A stretch of 64,000 bases of DNA, from positions 9,527,001 through 9,591,000 of the forward strand of contig NC_135358.1 of assembly GCF_051622035.1 (NCBI RefSeq). The letters run 5' to 3'. Below, piece by piece: positions 47,045-57,030 of the stretch; positions within the stretch are counted from its first letter, which is position 1, and the number at the start of each line of letters is the position of its first letter. Made by a program: the position numbers and the translations under genes. The notes beneath the pieces were generated by a model. That model was not told where the DNA came from. It worked only from the letters and a program-made list of their open reading frames with translations, and did no database searches. Source of the DNA: Arctopsyche grandis. Its lineage: Eukaryota > Arthropoda > Insecta > Trichoptera > Hydropsychidae.

Positions 47045-50000
47045 GCTGTCCATACTGTTGAGCAAAATAAGCATGTTCAACTTGTTGCAACGTTACTGGG
47101 GGAGCTCTCGGAGGTAAAATAGAGAATGCCGGGGTAGGTACCGCTTGGGGAGCGGGTGGAGGTGGGTTTACGGCCACGATAGGAGCAGCGAGCGGAGGGG
47201 CCATGTGTTCAGCGTCTTCTACCGTGTCCTCTGGAGGTGGCAGATCTGGTTCTTCCGTTTCTTCGACGACTGGCTCTTTCGGGTGGTCAAAGTATCCATT
47301 CTCATGGACGTTCGACACTACTTCTTTGATGTGAGCATAGGTAGTCCCGAAGACTTCTTTAGTGTCACCTTCGATGATCGCAAGTAGATGCTTAGCTGCG
47401 TTCATCGTTTGATCCTGAAACGAAGGATTTCCCTCTTCCGTGACAGGCTTGGCCGATAGTTCCGGACAGCTGCAAAGTGGCAATGAGCACAATGTTAAAT
47501 AAAAAATTAAACAAGTAAAGATTCTTTCTAAAATATCGATCGGACGTACATTTTATCGATGACTTCGACATCTTCCTGACTAATTGGAGGTGTTCCGCAA
47601 GTTCCCGAGATGAAATTCGCACGATTAGCTGGATTGTTGATTTGCTCTAAACAAGCCAATACGACCAAAACTTCGTGTACCAGTTGCAAGTCTTGTGATT
47701 TCCGCAACGCGGTGTCCTATTAATTAAAAAAAAAAAATTACATTTGAGCGATTACAATATTCACTTAAATGAACATGCAAAATATTTACCTTTCGGGCTT
47801 GTTTCTTCGCTTCGTTTTCCGATAGAACGGCTATCCCCATCACCTGCTTCGTAAGATCCCAAGCAAACTCCAGAAGTAGTGAGATATCTTCCGGCTTCGG
47901 ACTCGGCACTTTTTGGTCATTTTGATCTTTAGCTGGCTTCGCCTTCAACTGAAATTATAAATACAATGAACAACCACGCAAGGATAAACATTATTTAACA
48001 ATGCAATAGAAAAGATTAATTTATAATCCCCTCAGACAGTCGCACTTTTATATGAGAGCTAATTGCATAATCTTCAAATGATACACTTGAGCAATAGAAC
48101 AATAGTTTGTTCTAGAGTTTGCATACATGTGCAATTATACGGTAAATGTATGCATATTAGATGTTATACTATTTAATTGAATAACATTTAAATCGTTTGA
48201 ATTAATGATGAATCATTATGATAACCAGAGACTGGACGAAGTAATACGATACGAATCGAACTGCTATTGAAACTGAAACATTTCCAACGGAATCGTGATA
48301 AAACTGTGAACCCATTACAATATCAAATGGTGAATATATATGTAGTACAATGATATATGTAGATGCGACTTTTAACCCGATACTTTACAAAGCACATATG
48401 TAAATATAAGTTGGAATTCTTTCAACACGATTTGTAACATTTTTTTTTTGTAGAGGAAACTAATGTAAGGGAAATTAATTCACTCCGAATAGACGGCATG
48501 TCGTGTAATTTATTTCACACTTATACGAGATTGAACCGTTGTCGGCATTTGACTCGACCATTTGCTTTATCGAATTCAAACAAAGACAAAAAGCGCAGTT
48601 TTAAAAAAATTGAGACAGAATTGATTTTATTTTAGTTTGATTATGATTGTACTACTTGTGCGTTTATGTAAAAGGTAAGCGGTCTTTCATAGAATTTTTT
48701 TTTAAATAATTTTAATATAATATATGCATTTTAAAGGTAATGAATAAGTGAACATGCGTTTTATGCACGGTTGTGGAGGTGGTTAAAAATTTACCAACTC
48801 TGAATTTATATCATGATTTGACTCCAACTATTGAACGATTTTTTTTCTTAAATGTATAAAATTGTTGGTAATAAAAACAATAGCGATTTTCAAAATATAA
48901 AAAAAAACTCGTAGTTTTACGCGGCTTTGCTTGGTATTTGTAATATAAACAGCGTAAACATGGCAAAATAATCTAATAGTAAACATTCATTTATTAAATT
49001 TATTCAAATCGAAAAAAAATACGACATCGTAGAAACTTTGTTTTTGATATTCTCAACAAAACTTACATACAAAGTCTCTTTCGAAATTATATATTAGAAT
49101 AAAGGTATTACAAAAATTGACATGTATCCCAATTTATTGAATCATTAGTAATAATAATAAGTATAAATTAAAAATTAAGTACAATTACAGTGTATGTGTA
49201 TGAATTTCATATACAAATAAATGAATGTAATAAAAAAAAGTATGAGACGGAGGAAACAATCGGTTTTGGCCACTAAGCATCAAAATACATGCAATTTAAC
49301 GATTTTATTTAAATTCATGATTTTTATAGACTTATTAGTGGATTTACTTCAGTAAATTTGGAGACTAGTTGACACACAAAGAAAAAATAAAAAGTAGTCA
49401 GTCGATTTCCATCAAGACTCTGCCCGAAACGTTTCAACTCCGTAGCCCCGGTCTTATGTCTATTTTTACAAACTATACATATTGTTACGTACACCGGATC
49501 CCAGAGACTGCGTGACCGTTATAATTGGTTTCAAAGATTATCTCCAGACTAAGTGCAAGTAGGCTAAACAATGGCCACCGAATTGGCCCCTTCTCAGAAG
49601 TGACCGATAGCGTGGGATTTAGAGGTAGGATGATACCCAAGGTGCCGCTAATTGTTCAACTGTTGTAAATCCTTTGTAAAAAAGGTTCAGCAAACCTTTA
49701 ACAATGCATTTACAACATTTGAACAATAAACGACACCGTGGTTATCCTACCTCTAGTGGGAATACATATCCGGGCACATGCCTAAACAATAGGGAAGTAA
49801 CCCTTCTTTCAATAGTGCAATCGTTCGTATATGCTGTATTTACGATAGCTTAGATGATTGTCCTGACCTCGTTAGAGTGACTCTTTTAGTATTTTTAGGA
49901 CAAAGGTGAAGAAAATAATATGTGGTTGATTTGCTTCTTCACCTTCATTGTCTTTTTTTTTTTTTTTAAATCTTGATGTTTTTGTAATTTTACTTTTTTA

Positions 50001-51380
50001 TATCACCATGTGGTGCTCACTGTAAATGGAATATTATATTTTTATTTATGTTTATTATTATGTTTTGTCTCACTATACAACTTTCTTTTTATATTTTATT
50101 TTGTATGTGTGCCTATTTAAATAAATAAATAAATAACCGGACGTTGAGGATGACCCATCCGTTAAAAGGCGGTACATACTTAGGCGATATCAAGACATTC
50201 TGGACGGAGCACTGGCAGTGCATGTATCTCCTTAACCACCAAAAAAAAATGCTGTGAAACGACTTTGGCCTTTTACATGAATCTTCCAACAATATAATGA
50301 AAAAAAAAAGTTAATTTTTTCTGCAAAACCAAATCAATTTTTACATTTTTTTTTCTGGTCTGTTTACAACAGGCAACGCCAATTGGTTCAAAATAAAATT
50401 CAGCAGAGTCAGCAGTTTGCCCACGCACTGAAGCAACCAGTTTTGATGCACGAAAGACATATACATATTATTTGGGCCTCGCTGTGATTTTATTTTTTAT
50501 TCAAATTTTGTTTTATTTTATTTTACTTTTTCTTTCTCCTTTGTACATTTTTATATACTATTTTAATTTTGCTCAGTGTAAACAAAGAATGGGATTTATG
50601 AATTTTATTTTTTATTTTTACACTTTTGTTATTTTTTTTTCCCTCTCTGAATGATGTATTATTTTTCTTTTGTTACTTTTTTTTTTTATTATTTTATTTT
50701 ATCATGTTTTCTGCTTTTGCTTTTTTCCTTTATTTACAGTTTACTTGTTTTTATATATTTTTCAAATGTAGGCCATTGTGGCGCATTATGTTCTTCCTGT
50801 AATGCCACAATGGTCCAAAACTATTAAATAAATAAATAAATAAATATTCTTTTTTTTTTTAAACTAGTTTGATAGAGAAGACAATCGTTTCGGGTGCACA
50901 CTTTTAGTGAGCAGTAAGTAAGTAGGATAGATGGATGAGGTTTACGAACATGGCAACAATTTCGTGTTAAACAGTGACGAGTGATGAAAGCAGAAACAGG
51001 TGCCACCAGAGGGGACGCTCGCGTGCACGTGGGGCGGGGAGGCTACCCAGGAGGTTGCACGTGGTGAGCGGTGTGCGGGGTGTGGGGTGTGTAATGTGAG
51101 GAGTGTGAGGAGTGTGGTGTGGTGTGGTGGGGTGTGGTGTGTGTCATACTTTAGCCTGCTTCTCGATGGCGGCGATGCGTCCCTGGAGGATGTTGACGAC
51201 CCAGCGGACGGGCGCGGCGGTGGCGCAGGGCGAGAAGGCGAGCGCGGAGAGCGGGGGCGACACTTGGGCTGTGGCCAGGGCGGGGGCGGAGGTCAGCGCT
51301 AGCGGGGGGGCGGCGGCGGCGGAGGGGGCTGGAGAGGGGTGGTTGGGGGGCGGCGCGTCTCCCGGTGCGGCGGCCGGCAT
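45936..51380 (-). CDS. Capr: Caprin, RNA-binding stress-granule protein, complete
   Basis: Four coding exons on the minus strand: 51150-51380, 47790-47948, 47550-47716 and 45936-47469, total 696 residues. Order: an Ala/Pro-rich N-terminus; the caprin homology region with VNILQGRIAAIEKQAK, LLEFAWDLTKQVMG, GTCGTPPISQEDVEVIDK and HLLAIIEGDTKEVFGTTY; a Pro-rich segment; 16 glutamines encoded at 47001-47048; a G3BP-binding-like motif SFIFIQDSELD (about residue 355); and a C-terminal RGG/RG-rich tail (RPRGRGRGNG, GAPRGVPRNAQ). Caprin with G3BP nucleates RNA granules and regulates mRNA translation. Joining exon 1 directly to exon 2 across a 3.2-kb intron gives a shorter coiled-coil segment than in human caprin-1. 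The exon 3 donor AT|GTACGT is chosen because it alone fits the phase-2 acceptor. The plus-strand frame at 45933-46499 is a shadow. Confidence 0.92.
47001..47048 (-). repeat. Polyglutamine tract in Caprin
   Basis: Sixteen Gln codons: three CAG, twelve CAA, one CAG. Confidence 0.9.
48907..49098 (-). mobile_element. Short non-autonomous Helitron-like element, copy 3
   Basis: On the minus strand it runs TCTAATATATAATTTCGAAA ... GAGACTTTGTATGTAAG ... accaagcaaagccgcgt ... CGAG|T. The terminal CTAG has decayed to CGAG. It sits in Caprin intron 1. Confidence 0.5.
49620..49755. mobile_element. hAT-like MITE, 136 bp
   Basis: About 50-bp inverted ends: TAGAGGTAGGATGATACCC on the left and inverted TAGAGGTAGGATAACCACG on the right, both followed by GTTCAA.TGTTGTAAA. 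Flanks GTGGGATT (49612-49619) and GTGGGAAT (49756-49763) match at 7 of 8. It lies in Caprin intron 1. Confidence 0.75.
49830..50140 (+). repeat. LINE-like 3' end, copy B, with TAAA tail
   Basis: The segment from gatgattgtcctgacc to gtggttgatttgc matches 2520-2655 in inverse. It continues through AT-rich DNA to a (AAAT)n tail at about 50117-50135, as at the 3' ends of jockey-type LINEs. Confidence 0.4.
50755..50845 (+). repeat. LINE-like 3' end with (AAAT)n tail
   Basis: ggccattgtggcgcattatg ... atgccacaatggtcc includes a short inverted repeat (GGCCATTGTGGC / GCCACAATGGTCC) followed by (AAAT)n. This fits the stem-loop plus short tandem tail of a LINE or SINE 3' end. Confidence 0.4.
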
Positions 51381-51660
51381 GTTGAGGCAGAACAGGCGAC
51401 TGCGGCTGCGGCTGACGACTGCGACTACGACTGGCGACCTGCGACCTGCGACCTGCGTCTGGCGACCGGCGATCGACTCGCGACGAGGGGCGACGGACGA
51501 GCGGGCTGGGCGGCGGCTCCGGCCGATGTGGTCCTCGCGACTCCTGCACTAGCCTATGTACTTCTCGCCCTGTTCCTTCGTCGGCGCTTTTCGCTCTCGC
51601 CCTCGCCTTCGACCAGTGTCGCCACACTATGCCCGCCGCCACCCACCGGCAACTCTTTCG
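51381..51660 (-). promoter_or_regulatory. Caprin CpG promoter / 5' UTR
   Basis: The GC-rich zone upstream of the Caprin start includes tandem tgcgacc(tg) units at 51440-51460. CpG density falls off beyond about 51660. No TATA box seen. Confidence 0.45.
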
Positions 51661-51946
51661 CCAACAAATCTAGCGATTTTATCGAATGTGCGACGCTTTT
51701 ACGCTCCCTTCCGTCGATACAACTCTATTGTCTGTCGGTTGTTTTTCTTCGTTTCGATTTGCGTTTCATTTTATCGATTCAAATCGGACGGAGGTGCGGG
51801 CGATGCTCGCTGTCTACGTTGTTTCGTTCCGATTTGATTCGAATGTGCGCGACTTTTCAAATTTCACCGTCCGGTAGGTTTTCGGAAAGGCTTTATTCTA
51901 AATTTTTAGTTCTCTTAAGCCCGTCGCTAAGCTTATTTATATTGAA

Positions 51947-52371
51947 CTAGCTGAACCCGGCATGCGTTGCAATGCCACAATAACGCATGCAATTCCCATT
52001 TCCGTTCACATTCTCGTTCTCGTTTCCGTTCACATTTGTCGGAAAAACGCAGGCAGCAAACACATTTGAAATTATTCAATTTTTTTTTTTTATTTTATCA
52101 GAAATTATTGCGTTGCAATGCCACTCATTCCAGTTTTTCCCGTTTCCGTTCCTGTTTTTGGCTGATTTTTTTTCACACTAAGCTTCTCAGACGTGCATAC
52201 AATAAATCCTGAAAGTTCCATCCCCCGTTCCCGTTTCGTTTCTCGATGTGTTTCGATAAGTGAATGTTTCAGTTTCAAATTAATACATAATAATCAAATT
52301 CAATTATAGTAACGTATAGGAACGCATACGTGACAGACAGACAGACAGACATTGATTTTTATACATATAGA
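51947..52371 (-). mobile_element. Non-autonomous Helitron, 425 bp
   Basis: On the minus strand it starts A|TCTATATGTATAAAAATCAA then TGTCTGTCTGTCTGTC, a start I know from insect Helitrons. It ends GCAACGCATGCCGGGTTCAG then CTAG|T. Insertion between A and T fits. It lies about 570 bp upstream of the Caprin start codon. Confidence 0.75.
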
Positions 52372-52591
52372 TAGATATGACCGAACCAAACGAGAAATAA
52401 ACAGTATACGTATGTGAAATGGATAATAAATATTTTTAAAGATCATTTGGCTTGCAATTATAGGAATACATTGTATCATTGAAAATGAAAATTTTTATCG
52501 AACAAATTCTGAAGCGAGCTACTTTAAAGTTCGAAAAAATACTTCGTTATGATTGTGTAGGGTGTTTGATAGATAGGTTTCGACCTGTAGG

Positions 52592-52823
52592 CAGTGGTAT
52601 CACCCTAATGGTTTCCATGAGTTTCCGGAAACCCATTGTTGAAAACCAAAAATTTCCGGAAACCCGTTATTTAATCTAAAAATCATGTAATTTTTATCAA
52701 AAATTGTACAAATCTTGAAAATTTAACGAACTTTCATCTAATAGTGCCTTGGACGAAAAGAAATGTACATATTTTCAAAATATATATATATTTTTTTAAT
52801 TTGGAAACCTGTTGGCACCACTG
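52592..52823. mobile_element. hAT-like MITE at the LTR boundary
   Basis: Ends CAGTGGTATCACC...GGTTTCC and inverted CAGTGGTGCCAACAGGTTTCC. Flanks CCTGTAGG (52584-52591) and TCTGTAGA (52824-52831) match at 6 of 8. The right flank overlaps the first bases of the LTR that follows, so it inserted into that LTR's edge. Confidence 0.65.
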
Positions 52824-52825
52824 TC

Positions 52826-53564
52826 TGTAGAAATATATCACAACTTGTATTATTACAAAACTAGGTCGATAATATCCCCTATTTCCCCCATCGAACCCGA
52901 GCTGTACAAATGACATCATCGCGTCTTGTTCGAACACATAAAGTCAACCTTGACCGAAGTACCTTCGTTCGAACTAGGGCAAATACACCATAAACTCGCT
53001 TTAGATACGCAATCACGAGTACACGGAAACTCACAAAGAACCAACTAACGACGCATCAATCACAGCACACAAAAAAAGACATTGACCCCGTAGGAATCTT
53101 TCAGAACGTGATCTCTCCAGCCGAGCTACGCGTTGCACAATCAACGACTATATAAACCAGCGCATCGTCCTCTGAGGCTATTGAGCTTTGGGAGCTCAAC
53201 CTGGCTCATTTCTCCGAAGCAACTATCTACTTCGCCTTACATACAATAACACCTGTATTAAGGTATGTTCATACCTATCCAGCACGACCCGTATCCTGCA
53301 GGTGTCATGCAAGTGCGGGTAGTATTCTTTGGTACATTCTATATGGATGCGCATGAATGCGTAAATGCGCATGCGCGAATGGAGTATGAATAGGTCCATA
53401 TAATGTACCAAAGAATATTATCCGCACTTGCATGACACCTGCAGGATACGGGTCGTGCTAGATAGGTATGAACAGACCTTTAATCAAACAATAAAGATCC
53501 TCTTCAAAATTCAACTGAGTTTCCATAGGCCAGGAAACGGTCGAAAGCTACCACCCACCCTATA
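52826..53564 (+). mobile_element. Solo LTR, TGTAGA family, copy 1, carrying a nested MITE
   Basis: It runs from TGTAGAAATATATC to CCACCCACCCTATA, and contains TATAAACCAGCGCATCGTCC at about 53152 and AATAAAGATCCTCTTC at about 53491, the promoter and polyadenylation layout of an LTR. The copy at 62478-62953 is its close relative. A 219-bp MITE occupies 53261-53479. Without the hAT-like MITE at its left edge the flanks would be GACC and GACG. Confidence 0.65.
53261..53479. mobile_element. PIF/Harbinger-like MITE with TTA duplication
   Basis: Nearly palindromic. Both arms (about 80 bp) read AGGT(A/C)TGTTCATACCTATC, then GCACGACCCGTATCCTGCAG and on to TTCTTTGGTACATT. TTA flanks both sides (53258-53260, 53480-53482). 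The related LTR at 62478-62953 shows the uninterrupted site CCTGTATTAATCG, which is the empty site expected for a 3-bp TTA duplication. Confidence 0.85.
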
Positions 53565-53655
53565 GACGATTATGTAATTTGTACAGCTCGAGTTCGATGG
53601 AGGAAATAGGTGATATCATCGACCTAGTTTTATAATAGTACAAGTTGTTATATTC
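53565..53655 (-). repeat. Inverted fragment of the TGTAGA LTR
   Basis: It complements 52830-52920: caacttgtactattataaaa, then ctaggtcgatgatatc and ctcgagctgtacaaat in inverse order. Together with the LTR it forms an about 90-bp inverted repeat at the two ends of the 52.8-53.65 kb block. Confidence 0.7.
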
Positions 53656-53964
53656 CTAAAATTGCATAAATTTTTACGTTTAAATCAAAATATAATCACC
53701 ATAATTGTATTTAATCGATATATTTCAATAGCTGTGCTTCCTATGGATTATTCTGTTACTGATTTTTTTATATTCTCTTCGGCATACATACACATGTACT
53801 TGTACATGAAAATTTGAGTTTGTTATTGCAATTGAATTTAAATTTCAAATTTGTATTACAGAGTGATGGTTTACAACGTTACAGGCTGATAATGTACGTT
53901 TGTGTGTTTATAATTGGTAATACTGTAATGTGACGTTTGGCTGTCGGCTGTCTGCACGTGTGAC

Positions 53965-56722
53965 ATGTCGGGGGCCGGAGCTGGTGATGGGGGCGCTCGT
54001 TCGGGGGCGGAGGCGCCGCCATTGCAAGCCGTGGTGGTAGCTGATGTATTTCACGACCGTCTCTCACCTGCCGTCGACTCTCAGCCTTTCGTAAATATCT
54101 CGTCTATAATTAACTGTTGCGTTCCATTACATCAGTGACATATTGTACATTATATTTCAGGCTCTACTTCCCTTAGTGGGGGTCGCGATTATCGACTATA
54201 CGCTGGAATCTCTCGCTCAATCTGGAGTCGAAGAAACGTTTTTGTTTTGTTCTTCTCACGTCGATATAATCAAATCACACATTCAGTATGAATTTATTCA
54301 AATGTCATTCATTTTATATACTTTTATTATGAATAAAAACTTATTGAGTATTTTTTTTTGAATAGGAAAGCGAAAGAAGAAAAAGCTCCCTGGAGTGTGA
54401 GTATGCAACTACGCATAATAATATCAGAAAACTGTCATTCGTTCGGTGATGCATTGAGAGACTTGGATGCCAAAGGGTTTATTCGAGGTTATTTCATTCT
54501 TATGGGTATTGACAGTATCTCAAATGTGAAATTATTACCATTGTTGGAGAAACACAAGTAATATTTTAATGTCTTTGATATTTAATACATTTTTACGATT
54601 AGTCATACAGATGATTTATTTTGTTTTGTTTATTAGGGAAGTATGTAAAAAAGACAGAGGTGCTGTTATGACTCTCCTTTTTAAAACTGCATATCCTGGC
54701 CATAGATCACAATCTACTGGGGAAAATTTATTATTAGTCTCCAATACTAAAAATGATAGAGTTTTATATCATCAAAAATTATTAGGAAGTAAACAATCGA
54801 GATTAGTATTTCCCACTGTAAGTTTTGTTTGCCATTTTATATAATTCATCTTCATTTACATGTGTAGATCCATAGGCATTACTAACAATAACTTATTATT
54901 TTTTCTTAGGAAATATTTCTTCACAATGCAGATGTAGCAATTCATAGCGATTTGATCGATACAAATATAGCGATATGTTCTCCGGATGTATTGCCATTAT
55001 TTGCTGATAATTTTGATTTTCAAACCAGAGATGACTTTATTAAAGGTATCCTTATGAATGAAGAAATATTGTCTAATACAATTTACTATCATCAATTGGA
55101 AGGTGATCAATATGCAGCTAAGATTAGTAATTGGCAAATGTATCAAACAATTAGGTAACTATGCACAATACAGTAAATTAATTGATTTTGTTTTACCACA
55201 TATTTTACATTATATGTATTTTTGAATTGTTGTTAGTCAGGATATTATCAATAGATGGGTATTTCCTTTCGCTCCTGACATGGGCTTATTTAAGCAACAT
55301 CAAAATTATGTTGTTTTAAAGAATCACGTCTACAGGCACAAAAATGTTAATTTGGCCAAGTATGTATAAACATTTTTAAACATATGATTTGTAATTTTTA
55401 TGGGTAGTTAAATTAAATTTCTCTATTTTTAGGGGTTGCGAACTTAAAAAAGATGTAATAATTTGTGAAAAAAGCTCAATCGGTGAAAACACAAAAGTTG
55501 AACGGTCCGTTATAGGTGTAAATTGTGTTATTGGAAACAATTGTCACATAAGTGATAGTTTTATATTGGATAATTGTCGTATAGAGGAAAATGCTCACAT
55601 AAGCGCATCAGTATTAAGCTCAAATTGTATCTTAAAAAAGAAAGTGACGTTAGAACAAGTTGTTTTGGGGTCTTCTGTGGAGTTGAATGCAAATACTCAT
55701 TTAAAAAATGAGGTCATCCAGTGCCATGACAATGACGGTGGTAAGCTATAAACATATATATATTGGAATTCACATACATATATGTAAATTTGAATAAAAA
55801 AAGTAGCGCCGTATAACTTGTTGAAAATACATTTTTGAAATGTATTCATATTTTTGCAGAAACTAAAAAAATTAGTGAAAAGGCGTATATTATACTTCAA
55901 AATGTGGTTGATAATGAGTCTGTATCTGAACTTTCCGAGGATGAAAACAACGAAACTCGTGGAAATTTAGCAGTCAAATGGTGGGATGAAAAATCTGATG
56001 TTGTTTCTTCATCATCTGACGAGGAATCGAGTGACCAGAACTTATTCGTCGCAGAAGATGAAAATTGTAAGAAAAGTCGTCTCATTATTTGAATCTCGAC
56101 TTTCATTTATTTTAGATGAAATATTTATTTCTATTGTGCTTATGTTGTATTTCAGTATTCCTACAAGAAGTTATAGATAGCTTGGCTCGAGGCTACGCTG
56201 AAAAATTAGAATGCGACTGCTTAATTCTAGAAATCAATTCATCTCGCTACGCTTACAATATGTCACTGCAAGAAGTCAACTATAATGTTATTCTAGCTTT
56301 GTTTAATTTGCCTTCCATCAAATCGACTACAAATCTAATGAAAAGTTTTGAAGAAATATACAAAATTTTCCAACCTATCATTGGTAACTACATCAAAGGT
56401 ATAGATGCAATGGTGGATTGCTTAAAAGCAGTTGAGGTAATTTTTAATTTCTCATGTTTCCATATTATTGCACATGTACTTGTATTATACTATTTTCATT
56501 ATCTCTTTTTTTAATTAGGAGAGCTGTGTGGATATCCAAGTAAAGAAGAATATCGCAAAAATAATACACTTTCTTTATGAAAACGATGTTATTACCGAAT
56601 TTTCAATATTGAAATGGCATAAAAGCTTGATCGAAGAACAGAATCCTCTAAGTGAAATTCCTGCCTTGAATAAACTCATTGAGTGGTTAAACGAAGCCAG
56701 CGAAGAATCTGAAAGTGACTAA
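53965..56722 (+). CDS. EIF2B5: Translation initiation factor eIF2B subunit epsilon, complete
   Basis: Ten coding exons give 663 residues: 53965-54090, 54161-54285, 54366-54557, 54637-54817, 54910-55154, 55237-55359, 55433-55740, 55860-56066, 56156-56436, 56519-56722. All GT-AG, phases agree. Residues about 20-220 form the nucleotidyl-transferase-like domain (LQAVVVADVF, LLPLVGVAIIDYTLESLAQS, GYFILMGID). About 325-430 is the left-handed beta-helix of hexapeptide repeats (SSIGENTKVERSVIGVNCVI, GNNCHISDSFI). About 440-500 is an acidic Ser-rich linker (SSSSDEESSD). About 500-663 is the catalytic W2/HEAT domain ending KLIEWLNEASEESESD, with the acidic-aromatic box expected to bind eIF2-beta. This subunit catalyses GDP/GTP exchange on eIF2 in the cytosol and is a target of stress signalling. 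Slightly shorter than the human protein (about 720 residues). Confidence 0.95.
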
Positions 56723-56743
56723 TTTTTTATTAATGCAACATTA

Positions 56744-56749
56744 AATAAA
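56744..56749 (+). terminator. Polyadenylation signal of EIF2B5
   Basis: AATAAA 21 bp after the stop codon, implying a very short 3' UTR. The TBC1D19 stop lies only 308 bp away on the other strand. Confidence 0.65.
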
Positions 56750-57030
56750 GTGGTCGTTTAATATTGTTTTTTAAATCAAGATTGTTTTATTCATTTTGAC
56801 ATACATATTACGAGATACATGCAACTATAATATACATATGTGTAGATTAAATAAATGCACAAAATGAGCACATTTCTGAGGTGTGTATTGAAACATTTCA
56901 AAATATAATATATTTTTATACAAGTGATATTCTGAAATACTTTCAGCAAATACAATTAATTTATACTGTAATAATAAATTTTTATTTTACATAAACACAT
57001 GTTATAATATTATATTAAGAGTACAAGTAC

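Noticed and set aside
47541-47550. Caprin exon 3 ending at TAC|GTCCGA
   Set aside because: This would leave phase 0, but the next exon needs two preceding bases. AT|GTACGT fits both phase and donor consensus.
49480-49790. A solo LTR beginning TGTTACGTACACCGG
   Set aside because: No matching end or target duplication was found. The inner inverted repeat is better explained as the MITE at 49620-49755.
51151-51642. 163-codon minus-strand frame as an alternative Caprin exon
   Set aside because: The alternative frame is Arg/Pro-rich with no caprin similarity. The 77-residue frame ending VNILQGRIAAIEKQAK matches the family.
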